Origin: Shewanella mangrovisoli
GTDB taxonomy: Bacteria; Pseudomonadota; Gammaproteobacteria; Enterobacterales; Shewanellaceae
Direction: 5' to 3'
Length of the DNA: 64,000 nt
Assembly: GCF_019457635.1 (NCBI RefSeq)
Contig: NZ_CP080412.1
Span: 806,001 to 870,000 of the forward strand
How positions within the stretch are numbered: position 1 is the stretch's first letter; each line of letters opens with the position of its first letter. Shown piece by piece: positions 25,871-36,774 of this stretch. The translations under genes were made by a program, and so were the position numbers. Below the pieces are notes generated by a model that saw only the letters and a list, made by a program, of their open reading frames with translations, did not search any database and was not told the DNA's origin.

Positions 25871-25898
25871 ATAAACGTCCTCCGATTTCCACTTTAGG

Positions 25899-27374
25899 CT
25901 ATAAACTTTTACGCTGATTGGAAGGGGGAATAAGCATCGCCTCTCGGTACTTCGCAATGGTTCTGCGCGCAACGTTAATTCCCTGTTCTGCCAGAAGCTG
26001 CGCCATCTTGCTGTCGCTTAATGGTTTTTTCTGGTTTTCCGCTGCAACCAGTTTCTTAATGAAGGCTCTGATTGCCGTGGATGAGCACTCACCGCCATCA
26101 TCAGTCCCGACGTGGCTTGAGAAGAAATATTTTAGTTCAAAAAGTCCCTTTGGGGTATGCATGTATTTTTGTGTGGTCACCCGTGAAATGGTGGACTCAT
26201 GCATCTCTACCGCCTCGGCGATATCGTTTAGGACCATAGGTTTCATGGCTTCTTCACCGTATTCGAAGAAACCCTGTTGGTATTGCACTATGCAGTTTGC
26301 CACCTTGAGCAGTGTTTCGTTACGGCTTTCAAGGCTTTTAATAAACCACTTGGCTTCTTGCAGATGCCCGCGGATAAATTGGCTATCGGCTTGGCTTTTG
26401 GTGCTGCGCGCCATGGCTGCATATTGCTGATTTACATTGATTTTTGGCATGCAGTCCGGGTTTAACTCGACCACCCAGCGACCATTTTTCTTCGACACCG
26501 ACACATCGGGGATGACATATTCTTCATCGACAGGGGTGATGAGCAAACCGGGGCGAGGGTTTAAGGTTTGGATGAGGGCAATGCTCTCGCGCAGATCATC
26601 TTCCTTAAGCTTGGTTTTACGCATCAACAACCTAAAGTCGCGGGCAGCGATCAGATCTAAATGATCTTTGATCAACATACGGGCGTTTTCGAGGTGTGGG
26701 GTATCTGGCGAAAAATGGGAGAGTTGGATAAGCAGACATTCGCTTAAATCCCTTGCGGCGACACCGACGGGATCGAAGTGTTGAATGCGCTTGAGTACGG
26801 CTTCGACTTCATCCAGTTCTATCTCGGGATTGCCCATGGCCTCGAGGATATCTTCAGTACTTTGAGTGAGATAACCTTGATCGTCAATGGCATCAATAAT
26901 CGCGGTGGCGATGGCTAAATCGGTTTCAGAGAAGGGCGTGAGGTTTTTTTGCCATTCTAAATGTTCGTACAGGCCTTCACTGGTTTCCCCTTGGAAGGGC
27001 ATGTCATCTTCACGGCTAGCGCCAGAACCTGAGTTTGGCGATGCGGTAAAGACTTCATCCCAAGTGGTGTCCATGGGGAGTTCTTCGGGCAGGGATTCTT
27101 TGGTCAGCGACTCGGCAATGTCTACGGTGGAATTATCTTGTTCCTGTGGCTGAGCTGTCGTTTCGCTAAAGTCGGTATCGGCGATATCTTGCTTACGTTC
27201 GGTAGGCGCGTCGAATTGCTCCTCTTCCAGCTCGAGAAGAGGATTAGAGTCTAAGGCTTGCTGGATCTCTTGCTGCAGTTCCAATGACGACAATTGCAAC
27301 AGACGAATGGCCTGTTGAAGTTGTGGCGTCATGGTTAACTGTTGACCCAGTTTGAGCTGGAGTGACGCTTTCAT
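25899..27374 (-). CDS. rpoN: RNA polymerase sigma-54 factor
   Basis: 491 residues. The activator-interacting domain at the N-terminus is Gln/Leu-rich ([20 protein letters not shown]), followed by an acidic spacer (about 50-110), the core-binding domain, the HTH ([20 protein letters not shown] region) and the RpoN box [10 protein letters not shown] at 469-478. It directs transcription of nitrogen, flagellar and other genes at -24/-12 promoters with AAA+ activators. 28 bases separate it from hpf and about 106 from lptB upstream. Confidence 0.97.
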   Translation of the reverse strand: MKASLQLKLGQQLTMTPQLQQAIRLLQLSSLELQQEIQQALDSNPLLELEEEQFDAPTERKQDIADTDFSETTAQPQEQDNSTVDIAESLTKESLPEELPMDTTWDEVFTASPNSGSGASREDDMPFQGETSEGLYEHLEWQKNLTPFSETDLAIATAIIDAIDDQGYLTQSTEDILEAMGNPEIELDEVEAVLKRIQHFDPVGVAARDLSECLLIQLSHFSPDTPHLENARMLIKDHLDLIAARDFRLLMRKTKLKEDDLRESIALIQTLNPRPGLLITPVDEEYVIPDVSVSKKNGRWVVELNPDCMPKINVNQQYAAMARSTKSQADSQFIRGHLQEAKWFIKSLESRNETLLKVANCIVQYQQGFFEYGEEAMKPMVLNDIAEAVEMHESTISRVTTQKYMHTPKGLFELKYFFSSHVGTDDGGECSSTAIRAFIKKLVAAENQKKPLSDSKMAQLLAEQGINVARRTIAKYREAMLIPPSNQRKSL

Positions 27375-27480
27375 GTTACCGCTGATCCCTACGTTATTAT
27401 TTTGAATTTAGGCCGCTTGTTATCATATTGATGGCGCTTACTAAGCCAAAATTCAAGGCTAATTGGCTCTGTTTAAGTAA

Positions 27481-28212
27481 CTATAGCCTGAATTGTTCAC
27501 CTAAGTACACAGCCCTAACTTGCTGATTGTCTAAGATCTCTGCGGGAGTTCCTTCGGCAATCAGGTTTCCGTGACTGACAATGTAGGCATGTTCACAGAC
27601 GTCTAAAGTCTCGCGCACATTGTGGTCTGTGATCAGTACCCCAAGGCCTCGGCTCTTGAGTTGTTCGATGATTTTCTTGATATCGATAACCGAAATCGGG
27701 TCGACACCGGCGAAGGGTTCATCGAGCAGAATAAACTTAGGATTGGCCGCTAAGGCGCGGGCAATTTCGACGCGGCGACGTTCACCGCCCGATAACGACA
27801 TGCCTTGGCTATCGCGAATATGGGTGATATGGAACTCTTCGAGCAGATGTTCCAGCTCTTCTTCGCGTTGGTCGCGATTGAGCTCTTTACGGGTTTGCAG
27901 TACCGCCATGATATTGTCGTGCACTGTCAGCTTGCGAAAGATACTGGCTTCCTGTGGCAGGTAACCAATGCCTTTGCGGGCGCGCAGGTGCATGGGATCG
28001 GCGGTTAAATCATCATCGTCGATAAAGATATGGCCTTTATCGCTTTTGACTAAGCCCACGACCATGTAAAAGGTGGTGGTTTTACCCGCACCGTTTGGGC
28101 CGAGCAGGCCGACGACTTGACCCGTTTTGACCGTCAGGCTGACATCTTTCACAACCTGACGACTCTTATAACTCTTAGCGAGATTCTGTGCTTTTAAGGT
28201 GATTTGGGTCAT
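27481..28212 (-). CDS. lptB: LPS export ABC transporter ATP-binding protein
   Basis: 243 residues. Walker [10 protein letters not shown] (38-46), signature LSGGERRR, Walker [13 protein letters not shown] and the switch His in [10 protein letters not shown] are all present. It powers extraction of lipopolysaccharide from the inner membrane together with LptF/LptG (not in this window). Start overlaps the lptA stop by four bases. Confidence 0.97.
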   Translation of the reverse strand: MTQITLKAQNLAKSYKSRQVVKDVSLTVKTGQVVGLLGPNGAGKTTTFYMVVGLVKSDKGHIFIDDDDLTADPMHLRARKGIGYLPQEASIFRKLTVHDNIMAVLQTRKELNRDQREEELEHLLEEFHITHIRDSQGMSLSGGERRRVEIARALAANPKFILLDEPFAGVDPISVIDIKKIIEQLKSRGLGVLITDHNVRETLDVCEHAYIVSHGNLIAEGTPAEILDNQQVRAVYLGEQFRL

Positions 28213-28760
28213 TTAGAATCCTGTTTTTTCACAGGTTTGTCCGCAGGCTGATTCTTGAGTTCTTCCTGATAGTTGTCAGGTTGAATAATGGTAATCACGC
28301 GATCATCGCCGCTACCTGTGCTCTCAGCGATCAGTTTTTGCTGAATAATATCGTAACGGATGAGGTTACCCGTCACTTGGCTACCCGCTTGGTCTAGGGT
28401 CGCTGAGCCTGTTAAGGTCAGGGTGCGGGTCGCCATTTCGTAGCGAATTTCTTTGGCGCTAGCCGAAGCTGGGCGTCCATCGTCGAGAATTTGGCTGTAA
28501 GTCGCAGGGTTACCCGTTGCCACTAAAATCTTGCTGTTTTCCCCTTCGGCAGAAAATGCACGTAGTTGATCTGCATGGATTTTAATCGAGCCTTGGGTGA
28601 CTTCAACCGGACCGAAGAAAATGATCTGATTGTTTTTAATGTCCGCAGTTTGGCTAACGGCTTTAATTTTCACTTCTTGCTGTAAGTCACCGACCTTGGC
28701 GAAGGCACTCATGCTGGTGATTAGCATTAGGCCGGCAAGTAATATGTTATTTTGCTTCAT
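28209..28760 (-). CDS. lptA: LPS transport periplasmic protein LptA
   Basis: 183 residues with a signal peptide cut after SAFA. The OstA-like beta-jellyroll body spans about 25-165 ([13 protein letters not shown] ... [16 protein letters not shown]), and a lysine-rich tail follows. It forms the periplasmic bridge that carries LPS to the outer membrane. It overlaps lptC by 14 bases and lptB by four. Confidence 0.94.
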   Translation of the reverse strand: MKQNNILLAGLMLITSMSAFAKVGDLQQEVKIKAVSQTADIKNNQIIFFGPVEVTQGSIKIHADQLRAFSAEGENSKILVATGNPATYSQILDDGRPASASAKEIRYEMATRTLTLTGSATLDQAGSQVTGNLIRYDIIQQKLIAESTGSGDDRVITIIQPDNYQEELKNQPADKPVKKQDSK

Positions 28761-29307
28761 AGGTTCCTACTACCTGACTGGTCAATTGCACTTCCTGCGC
28801 GTTAAGGTCGGCATAAAGGCCTTGCCCTTGAATATTAAAATCTTTCCCTGTGACGTAAATGATGCGGTCAGAGGTCATTATCATAGTGTTGAGATCGAGT
28901 TCTAAAAAACTGGTGGACAATGTCTGTATGGGTTCACCAGGGCTGATGGCATCGATAATAACATTATTTTCTAATACAACCTTGCCGGTATCTTTGTTGA
29001 GTCGACCTTGGTCGGCTCGGATCTGCCATTTTGCTTTACCTTGGTCGGGATAGACAAGATAGACGGGCTCAGTAAAGTCGGTTTGGTTTTTCAGCTCATA
29101 GTGTTCCATGTGCTTTGCCGTGACGCGACTGTTAACTTGCCCTTGTTCATTAAACTCAATACTGCGCAGATCTTCGATAATGTAATCGGGTCTGTCACTG
29201 ACGTTCAAGCTGTCATCCGTATCGCCACCGCGTTTTTGCTGCACTTGCCAATATAGCACCAGCGCAGTACCAAAAAAGGCGATAATGGCGAGGGTCACAC
29301 GACTCAT
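28747..29307 (-). CDS. lptC: LPS export membrane protein LptC
   Basis: 186 residues: one N-terminal membrane anchor (about 4-22) followed by a periplasmic jellyroll domain (SRVTAKHMEHYELKNQT ... QGQGLYADLNAQEVQL). It receives LPS from LptBFG and hands it to LptA. It overlaps kdsC by four bases upstream and lptA by 14 downstream. Confidence 0.94.
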   Translation of the reverse strand: MSRVTLAIIAFFGTALVLYWQVQQKRGGDTDDSLNVSDRPDYIIEDLRSIEFNEQGQVNSRVTAKHMEHYELKNQTDFTEPVYLVYPDQGKAKWQIRADQGRLNKDTGKVVLENNVIIDAISPGEPIQTLSTSFLELDLNTMIMTSDRIIYVTGKDFNIQGQGLYADLNAQEVQLTSQVVGTYEAK

Positions 29308-29855
29308 ATGCTCATCCCATGGGCGGAAGTGAACTTGTTTTGGCTCAATAAGAGCAGATCCGTGAGTTCCCTGAGTGCGCCATGCCCACCATTTAAGTGA
29401 GTCACAAAATGGGCATGTTGACGGACATAGGGGTGACCATCGGCGACACAGACAGCCAAGCCGACCACATTCATCACCGGCAGGTCGACAATATCATCAC
29501 CGATATAGGCGACTTCTTCTGGGGTGACATTGTAGAGCGACAGCAGCTCTTCATAGGGAACGAATTTATTATCCACGCCCTGATAAATATGGGTCACACC
29601 CAGCGCCGTCATGCGGTTTTCGACAATTTTAGACTGACGGCCAGTGATAACCGCCAGATTAAAACCACTGGTCAGTAACGAGCGCACGCCATAACCATCG
29701 CGGGTGTGGAAGGCTTTGAGCTCTTCCCCTGAGTTGCTCAAATAAATGCGGCCGTCGGAAAACACCCCGTCCACATCGCAGATCAGCAGTTTAATTTTTT
29801 GCGCCCTTTGCCAAACATCGTCGCTGATGGGGCCGTAAAAACCTTGCTGTGGCAT
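29304..29855 (-). CDS. kdsC: 3-deoxy-D-manno-octulosonate 8-phosphate phosphatase
   Basis: 183 residues of the HAD superfamily without a cap domain, active as a tetramer in the family. Motif I reads LLICDVDGVFSDG (Asp27, Asp29), motif II is around VITGRQS and motif III gives VAYIGDDIVDLPVM. It releases phosphate from Kdo-8-P for lipid A core assembly. One-base overlap with kdsD; four with lptC. Confidence 0.95.
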   Translation of the reverse strand: MPQQGFYGPISDDVWQRAQKIKLLICDVDGVFSDGRIYLSNSGEELKAFHTRDGYGVRSLLTSGFNLAVITGRQSKIVENRMTALGVTHIYQGVDNKFVPYEELLSLYNVTPEEVAYIGDDIVDLPVMNVVGLAVCVADGHPYVRQHAHFVTHLNGGHGALRELTDLLLLSQNKFTSAHGMSI

Positions 29856-30832
29856 TAAATCACTCCCGCTTTAACCATATCGAGCATATTGAGAGCACCG
29901 ACAGGATGATGTTCTTTATCTATCACTATCAGGCCGTTGATATTTTTGGAATCCATCACTTGCAGCGCCTGCGCCGCTAAAACGTTTTCAGTAATTGTGA
30001 CACAGTTTCGCGTCATCACATCGGCGATAGGCGTGGTGCGAAGGTTGACTTGGGCATCGATAACCCGGCGCAGGTCGCCGTCGGTAAAGATACCCACGAG
30101 TTTGTTTTGTTCATCGATAACCGCCGTCATGCCAAGGCCTTTCTTGGAGATCTCATACAGAGCATCGGTGATGCAGATATCGTGTTTAACCAAAGGTAAA
30201 TCATCGCCGCTGTGCATCACGTTGCTGACTTTAAGCAGCAGCTTACGACCTAAGGCGCCGCCCGGATGGGACATGGCGAAATCTTCCCGGGTAAAGCCTT
30301 TGGCTTGCAGCAGCGCAATGGCGATGGCATCACCCATGACTAAGGTTGCTGTGGTGCTTGAAGTTGGCGCCAGCCCAAGCGGACAGGCTTCCTCTGGCAC
30401 CTCAATACATAAATGAATTTTAGATAGACGCGCCATGGTGGATTCTGGCTTGCCTGTCATGGCAATCACAGGGATGGCTTTACGCTGGATGACCGGCATC
30501 AGCGCGAGGATTTCGCTCGACTCGCCCGAGTTTGAAATCGCAAGAATCACATCATTGTCCGAGAGCACGCCTAGATCACCATGGCTCGCTTCGCCGGGGT
30601 GGACAAAAAACGCTGGGGTGCCTGTGCTGGCGAGGGTGGCCGAGATTTTATTGCCAATGTGGCCTGATTTCCCCATCCCCATCACTATCACTTTGCCGGT
30701 GCAGTTGAGAATTAACTCGCAGGCTTGGGCAAATTCAACGGAATCGACATATTGATAAAGATTGTCGAGGGCCGATTTTTCAATATCGATGACTTTACAG
30801 CCCCACTGGCGCAATTGTGATTGGTCTACCAT
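29855..30832 (-). CDS. kdsD: Arabinose-5-phosphate isomerase
   Basis: 325 residues: an SIS sugar-isomerase domain (about 35-190, with MGMGKSGHIGNK and GEASHGDLG) and two CBS domains (about 205-325). It converts ribulose-5-phosphate to arabinose-5-phosphate, the first step of Kdo synthesis. It is the first gene of the minus-strand cluster. The E. coli neighbour yrbG (Ca/Na exchanger) that usually precedes kdsD is not here. Confidence 0.95.
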   Translation of the reverse strand: MVDQSQLRQWGCKVIDIEKSALDNLYQYVDSVEFAQACELILNCTGKVIVMGMGKSGHIGNKISATLASTGTPAFFVHPGEASHGDLGVLSDNDVILAISNSGESSEILALMPVIQRKAIPVIAMTGKPESTMARLSKIHLCIEVPEEACPLGLAPTSSTTATLVMGDAIAIALLQAKGFTREDFAMSHPGGALGRKLLLKVSNVMHSGDDLPLVKHDICITDALYEISKKGLGMTAVIDEQNKLVGIFTDGDLRRVIDAQVNLRTTPIADVMTRNCVTITENVLAAQALQVMDSKNINGLIVIDKEHHPVGALNMLDMVKAGVI

Positions 30833-31395
30833 GTCTATCTCTCTTCTTGCATTGTCTTTGTCGCCCCGTTCTGGGATTGGAATAGCACAATTTGGTACGC
30901 GATAAAGATGATAAAATTAACGGCTTCTTACTCGGAGTAGCATTTTATTGTTCTGCCCTTGCCTATAGGGTTGGCGGCAATAGGGCAGGATAACCTGTTT
31001 AGCGATTGAATGCCTTGAGCAAAATCATCGTCTTGGTTGTTTTAGCGCTGCCACTTTATATGGCTATGGTCGCCATGATAACCAGTTTGACATTCAATAT
31101 GGCTTTTGAGTTAAGTTGTCTTGCCTAGTTCAGTGTGATTTCGCTTATCTTATTAGCCTTAACTAAACAAACTTGCTGATTTATCAACAAGGGTGAAAAC
31201 ATTAAGTAACACTTTAGCTTCACTGAGCGAAAACTTAGGGCGCATTCTCGCTGGAAATGAGGCAAATTGAAAGTATCGCAGGACGATAGTGTCGATTCTG
31301 TTGTAGGTTAAAGCGCAATTACGTACAATTTGCGGCTCTTCGATTGGTCTGGGCAGGAAGCGTAGGCCACCTCTTTTCAAATATCGGAATCAAGC
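30833..31395. other. Divergent promoter region between kdsD and mlaF
   Basis: 563 bases that must hold promoters for both envelope clusters. A 37-codon hydrophobic frame beginning with TTG (31015-31128, plus strand) can be read but has no ribosome site at the right distance, so I do not call it a gene. CGCAATT ... AATTTGCG symmetry is present at about 31312-31334, near a TACAAT -10-like element before mlaF. Confidence 0.5.
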
Positions 31396-32214
31396 ATGAC
31401 TCAAGAACAAACGCCGTTGGTTGAGATCCGTCATTTGGGCTTCAGCCGTGGCCAGCGTGTCATATATGAAGATATTAGCCTGTCTATCCCTCGGGGCAAA
31501 GTCACCGCCATTATGGGCCCCAGTGGTATAGGTAAAACCACTTTGCTTAAGCTTATCGGTGGCCAATTAACGCCCGATAGCGGCCAAGTGTTGTTCGATG
31601 GTCAGGATGTGCATGCCGCGAGTCGTAGCCAATTGTTCGAGCTGCGTAAGCGCATGAGCATGTTGTTTCAAAGTGGCGCCTTATTCACCGATATCAACGT
31701 CTTCGATAACGTCGCCTTTGCACTGCGTGAGCATTCGGGTTTACCCGAAGAGATTATTCGCTCAATCGTATTGATGAAGCTTGAAGCAGTTGGTCTGCGT
31801 GGCGCCGCGCAGATGATGCCAAGTGAGTTATCCGGTGGGATGCAGCGCCGTGCCGCCCTTGCTCGGGCGATCGCCCTTGAGCCTGAAATGGTGATGTACG
31901 ATGAGCCTTTTGCCGGACAAGACCCGATTTCCATGGGCGTGCTGGTGAAACTTATCCGCGAACTCTCCGATGCGTTGAATCTGACCTCGATTGTGGTGTC
32001 CCACGATGTGGATGAAGTGCTCGGAATTGCAGATTATGTGTATGTGGTGGCCGATAAAAGAGTGATCGCCCATGGCACGCCTGAAGAGTTAAAGCATGCG
32101 GATAATCCGCAGCTCAAACAGTTTATTCAAGGCGCGCCCGACGGCCCAGTGCCTTTCCACTATCCGGCGAAGGATTATCAGCAAGAATTAATGGCTAAAG
32201 GAGCTGGCAAGTGA
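31396..32214 (+). CDS. mlaF: Phospholipid ABC transporter ATP-binding protein MlaF
   Basis: 272 residues. Walker [10 protein letters not shown] (41-49), signature LSGGMQRR, Walker [13 protein letters not shown] and switch VVSHDVDEV. It supplies energy for the Mla system, which keeps outer-membrane asymmetry by moving phospholipids. Four-base overlap with mlaE, whose start is GTG. Confidence 0.95.
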   Translation: MTQEQTPLVEIRHLGFSRGQRVIYEDISLSIPRGKVTAIMGPSGIGKTTLLKLIGGQLTPDSGQVLFDGQDVHAASRSQLFELRKRMSMLFQSGALFTDINVFDNVAFALREHSGLPEEIIRSIVLMKLEAVGLRGAAQMMPSELSGGMQRRAALARAIALEPEMVMYDEPFAGQDPISMGVLVKLIRELSDALNLTSIVVSHDVDEVLGIADYVYVVADKRVIAHGTPEELKHADNPQLKQFIQGAPDGPVPFHYPAKDYQQELMAKGAGK

Positions 32215-32996
32215 AGTTATTCGACAGTATTGCCGATCTCGGCCGCAGCGCTATCGAGTTAGTGCTCGGTTTTGGCCGTGCGGGCCTGATGCTCTGGGGC
32301 GCGATTTTTCGCTGGCCTCGGGTGCGTAAAGGTTTTCCATTATTAGTGCGCCAAATCTATGTGGTCGGCGTACAATCTATGGTCATTATTGTGGTCTCGG
32401 GCCTGTTTATCGGCATGGTGTTGGCGCTGCAGGGCTACAACATCTTAGTCGGTTTCGGCACTGAGGAGAGCTTAGGCCCCATGGTGGCCTTAAGCTTACT
32501 GCGTGAACTCGGTCCTGTGGTCACTGCATTATTATTTGCCGGCCGCGCAGGCTCGGCGCTGACCGCCGAAATCGGTCTGATGAAGAGTACCGAGCAGTTA
32601 TCCAGCTTAGAGATGATGGCGATTGACCCGCTCAGGCAAATCATTGCGCCACGCTTTTGGGCGGGGGTGATCAGCATGCCGTTATTGGCGCTGATGTTTA
32701 CTGCGGTAGGCATTTATGGCGGCCATTTAGTGGGGGTGGAATGGAAAGGCATCGATGGCGGGGCCTTCTGGTCGATTCTGCAAGCCTCGGTCGAATGGCG
32801 CCAAGACATAGTGAACTGCCTGATTAAGAGCGGCGTGTTTGCCGTGGTGGTGACTTGGATTGCCTTATATCGCGGCTATCAAGTGGTGCCGAATCCTGAA
32901 GGGATCAGCCGTGCAACCACCTCAACCGTGGTGCAATCGAGCCTCGCCGTACTGGCGTTGGACTTTTTACTAACAGCCCTGATGTTTGGCCGCTAA
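32211..32996 (+). CDS. mlaE: Phospholipid ABC transporter permease MlaE
   Basis: 261 residues with five to six membrane helices. [33 protein letters not shown] is the conserved MlaE/permease core (about residues 102-134, quoted in part). GTG start overlapping the end of mlaF. Partner of MlaF, MlaD and MlaB in the inner membrane. Confidence 0.95.
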   Translation: MKLFDSIADLGRSAIELVLGFGRAGLMLWGAIFRWPRVRKGFPLLVRQIYVVGVQSMVIIVVSGLFIGMVLALQGYNILVGFGTEESLGPMVALSLLRELGPVVTALLFAGRAGSALTAEIGLMKSTEQLSSLEMMAIDPLRQIIAPRFWAGVISMPLLALMFTAVGIYGGHLVGVEWKGIDGGAFWSILQASVEWRQDIVNCLIKSGVFAVVVTWIALYRGYQVVPNPEGISRATTSTVVQSSLAVLALDFLLTALMFGR

Positions 32997-33050
32997 CGGA
33001 TTGCAGCGCCAAGGATACAGATAGACGGATTAACAGAGTGGTAACTGAGC

Positions 33051-33524
33051 ATGTTGACACGAAAAATTGAATTATTAGTGGGTATGTTTCTCTTAACGGG
33101 CTTAGCGGCCTTTTTGGTGTTGGTGTTTAAAGTCGCCAATATCGAAGTGCAGACCAGCGACAGCAGCTATACCCTCACTGCCAACTTCACCAATATCGGT
33201 GGCTTAAAGGTACGCTCTCCGGTCAAGGTCGGCGGCGTAGTGGTTGGCCGCGTGAGTAAGATTGATTTAGACCCAGTCAAACTGGTGGCTGTGGTGACGA
33301 TTGTGATGGACAAGCGTTTCGATAAGTTCCCTGAAACCAGTAGCTTAGCTATTTTAACTTCAGGTTTACTCGGTGAGCAGTTCCTCGGATTAACACCGGG
33401 CTTTGTCGATGACGATGTGAGTATGCTTAAAGATGGCGACAAGATTGACGATACTCGCTCCGCATTAGTGTTAGAAGATCTGATTGGTCAGTTCTTATAT
33501 AGTATGGGTTCAAAGGATAAATAG
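33051..33524 (+). CDS. mlaD: Mla substrate-binding protein MlaD (MCE domain)
   Basis: 157 residues: one N-terminal membrane helix (about 7-27) and an MCE domain (about 40-118, VRSPVKVGGVVVGRVSKI). In the family, six copies form a ring in the periplasm through which lipids pass. It follows mlaE after a 54-base gap and precedes mlaC by 11. Confidence 0.94.
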   Translation: MLTRKIELLVGMFLLTGLAAFLVLVFKVANIEVQTSDSSYTLTANFTNIGGLKVRSPVKVGGVVVGRVSKIDLDPVKLVAVVTIVMDKRFDKFPETSSLAILTSGLLGEQFLGLTPGFVDDDVSMLKDGDKIDDTRSALVLEDLIGQFLYSMGSKDK

Positions 33525-33535
33525 GGGTTACCGCT

Positions 33536-34189
33536 ATGTTTAAACGCTTATCGCGCTTTTTACTGCCGTTAGTATGGATATTTACCGCAACGACCGCACT
33601 GGCGGATGATGCACCGATTAACACTATGGATCCGTACGACATGGTGAAATCCGTTGCCAACAAAACCTTCGACCGCTTTCATCAAGATAAAGCCTTGATC
33701 GACGCCGATGCGGATCATTTAAAAGTGATCGTGCGCGAAGAGTTGATGCCTTATATCGACTATAAATACGCCTCTTACAAAGTGTTAGGCCAGTATTTAA
33801 AAGAGTCGACCGAAGATCAGCGTAATCGCTTCGTCGATGCCTTCGAAGGCTACCTAGTCTCAACCTATGCCCAAGCGTTTACCGAATACACTAACCAAAA
33901 AGTAGAGTTTTCTCCCGGTAGTGATTTCAGCAATGAGAAGATTGTCGATGTCAACGTACAGATTATCGAAGCGGGTCGTCCGCCGATTAAGCTGTTGTTT
34001 AAAGTGCGTCGCCTTAAGGATGACTCTTGGAAGGCGTTTGACTTAGTTGCCGAAGGCGTGAGTTTACTGTCCTCTAAGCAATCTGAAATCTCGAATCTTA
34101 TCCGCCAACAGGGGATTGATGCCGTGATCAAGATGCTGGAAGAGCGCACCAAAGACAAAGTGACTAAACAGTCTAAAGCAGGGAAGTAA
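33536..34189 (+). CDS. mlaC: Periplasmic phospholipid-binding protein MlaC
   Basis: 217 residues, signal peptide cut after TALA (about residue 23). The Ttg2D/MlaC fold is visible through YKVLGQYLKESTEDQRNRFVDAFEGYL and the C-terminal VSLLSSKQSEISNLI region. It ferries phospholipids between the outer-membrane MlaA and the MlaFEDB complex. Confidence 0.93.
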   Translation: MFKRLSRFLLPLVWIFTATTALADDAPINTMDPYDMVKSVANKTFDRFHQDKALIDADADHLKVIVREELMPYIDYKYASYKVLGQYLKESTEDQRNRFVDAFEGYLVSTYAQAFTEYTNQKVEFSPGSDFSNEKIVDVNVQIIEAGRPPIKLLFKVRRLKDDSWKAFDLVAEGVSLLSSKQSEISNLIRQQGIDAVIKMLEERTKDKVTKQSKAGK

Positions 34190-34194
34190 TCGCC

Positions 34195-34479
34195 GTGGTT
34201 GAATTTGTGCAACAGGGTAAAATTTGCCACCTCAAAGGGCGTTTATCACAGGAGCAAGTGGTCGCACTTTGGTCGGAAAGGCAGAGCCTGTTAAGCCAAG
34301 ATACCCAAACGTTGTCGCTCACTGAGCTGGAGTACAGCGACAGTGCTGGCGTGGCATTTTTGCTGGCGTTAGTGCGTCAGCATGGTACACCATTGCAGTT
34401 GTGCTCAGCATCGGATCAGCTAAAAAAATTAATCGATTTATATGATTTACAGTCCTTCTTCACCGAAGAAGCGAATTGA
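34195..34479 (+). CDS. mlaB: Mla STAS-domain protein MlaB
   Basis: A 94-residue STAS-domain protein, GTG start five bases after the mlaC stop. The conserved ELEYSDSAGVAFLLAL loop carries the Ser/Thr of the family. It binds and stabilises MlaF in the cytoplasm. Confidence 0.9.
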   Translation: MVEFVQQGKICHLKGRLSQEQVVALWSERQSLLSQDTQTLSLTELEYSDSAGVAFLLALVRQHGTPLQLCSASDQLKKLIDLYDLQSFFTEEAN

Positions 34480-34495
34480 AAAGGTAACGAATTTC

Positions 34496-34747
34496 ATGGA
34501 ATGCAGCTTAATAGAACAGATTTTACGTGACGCGTTAGCACTCGATGAAGTGCACGCCAGCTCCGATGGCAGCCACTACAAAGTGATCGCGGTCGGTGAA
34601 TGTTTTGACGGCATGAGCCGTGTGAAGCAACAACAAGCCATTTATGCACCCCTGATGAGCTATATCGCCAGCGGTGAGTTACATGCATTAACGATTAAAA
34701 CTTTCACGCCGACTCAATGGAAACGCGAGAAAATTTTCAACAGCTAG
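34496..34747 (+). CDS. ibaG: BolA-family protein IbaG
   Basis: 83 residues of the BolA fold. The Cys in CSLIEQILR, the conserved His in SHYKVIAVGECFDGMSRVKQQQAIY and HALTIKTFTP are typical. It partners with monothiol glutaredoxins in iron-sulfur handling. The start at 34496 is preceded by AAAGGT; the open frame extends 18 codons upstream into mlaB without family similarity. Placed before murA as in E. coli. Confidence 0.92.
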   Translation: MECSLIEQILRDALALDEVHASSDGSHYKVIAVGECFDGMSRVKQQQAIYAPLMSYIASGELHALTIKTFTPTQWKREKIFNS

Positions 34748-34753
34748 TAGTGA

Positions 34754-36019
<1,266 letters not shown>

Positions 36020-36042
36020 CATTTGCTTAGGATTCGCTCCAA

Positions 36043-36073
36043 ATAAAAAACCAGCCTAGTGCTGGTTTTTTAT
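36043..36073. terminator. Bidirectional terminator after murA
   Basis: AAAAAACCAGC-CTAGT-GCTGGTTTTTT (about 36045-36071), symmetric, serving murA and the convergent tetR-type gene. Confidence 0.9.
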
Positions 36074-36115
36074 TGTATTCATTCAGCTAAAAAGAAAGGG
36101 AATAATAAGAGTCAG

Positions 36116-36694
36116 TTAGAGCGTCTTCTCAACTAATTTAGGGATACATTCCAAAATAGCATCAAAGGGTTCAATGCTTTGGTATCCCCGACACATCACA
36201 ACCGCGCCTTCAATGCAGGCAATAATGCTAAGTGCTATGGCATTGGCTGAGGTCTTTGTGTGACCTAAAGACTCAATGTGTTGAGCTAATAATGATTGCC
36301 AATCACTGAATACTCGTGCCACTGCCGCTTTTATTTCTGAAGCTTCATCCTCTTCTGGCAGTTCTATCGCAGCTGCAACAATCGGACAGCCATGACGATA
36401 TTGTGAACCAACAAGACGTTGGCGCCACAGTGATAAAAACAAATTAATGCCGTTGTTTCGATCTTTATCAAGACAAGCACTGAGTTGTGCGGATGCTTGA
36501 GCGCCTGCCCAAATAATAGCTTCAGTAATTATCTGCTGTTTTCCACCGGGGAAGTTGTGATACGCGGAACCAAGCGGGGTTCCTGAAAACTTGACCACTT
36601 CACGAATGCTTATGGCTCGTAAACCGCTTGAAGCAAGCATTATTGCGGCAGCTTCAATGACCCGCTGACGACCCTCATTAGAGATTGTGCCCAT
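36116..36694 (-). CDS. TetR/AcrR-family transcriptional regulator
   Basis: 192 residues. The N-terminal HTH (about 8-52: RVIEAAAIMLASSGLRAISIRE, then PLGSAYHNFPGGKQQII) is of the LmrA/YxaF-like subgroup, and the C-terminal ligand domain keeps HGCPIVAAAIEL. It probably represses itself and the divergent hydrolase operon through the palindrome at 36710-36725. The ligand is unknown. Confidence 0.9.
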   Translation of the reverse strand: MGTISNEGRQRVIEAAAIMLASSGLRAISIREVVKFSGTPLGSAYHNFPGGKQQIITEAIIWAGAQASAQLSACLDKDRNNGINLFLSLWRQRLVGSQYRHGCPIVAAAIELPEEDEASEIKAAVARVFSDWQSLLAQHIESLGHTKTSANAIALSIIACIEGAVVMCRGYQSIEPFDAILECIPKLVEKTL

Positions 36695-36709
36695 GAAAAT
36701 CCCACTTGT

Positions 36710-36725
36710 TATAACAGTTGTTATA
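36710..36725. promoter_or_regulatory. Likely TetR-family operator
   Basis: TATAAC-AGTT-GTTATA, a perfect 6-4-6 palindrome 15 bases upstream of the tetR-type gene, with another GTTATA half site at 36756-36761 just before the divergent hydrolase gene. The position suits control of both genes. Confidence 0.65.
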
Positions 36726-36774
36726 GGCTAGCATCAAAAATACATTAAGACACTCGTTATAATTAGTGAGCACT

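Noticed and set aside
25918..26430. 170-codon plus-strand ORF inside rpoN
   Set aside because: Antisense shadow of sigma-54, no ribosome site and no recognisable domain.
31159..31380. 73-codon minus-strand ORF before mlaF
   Set aside because: No ribosome site, no hydrophobic or domain pattern, and it covers the expected mlaF promoter.
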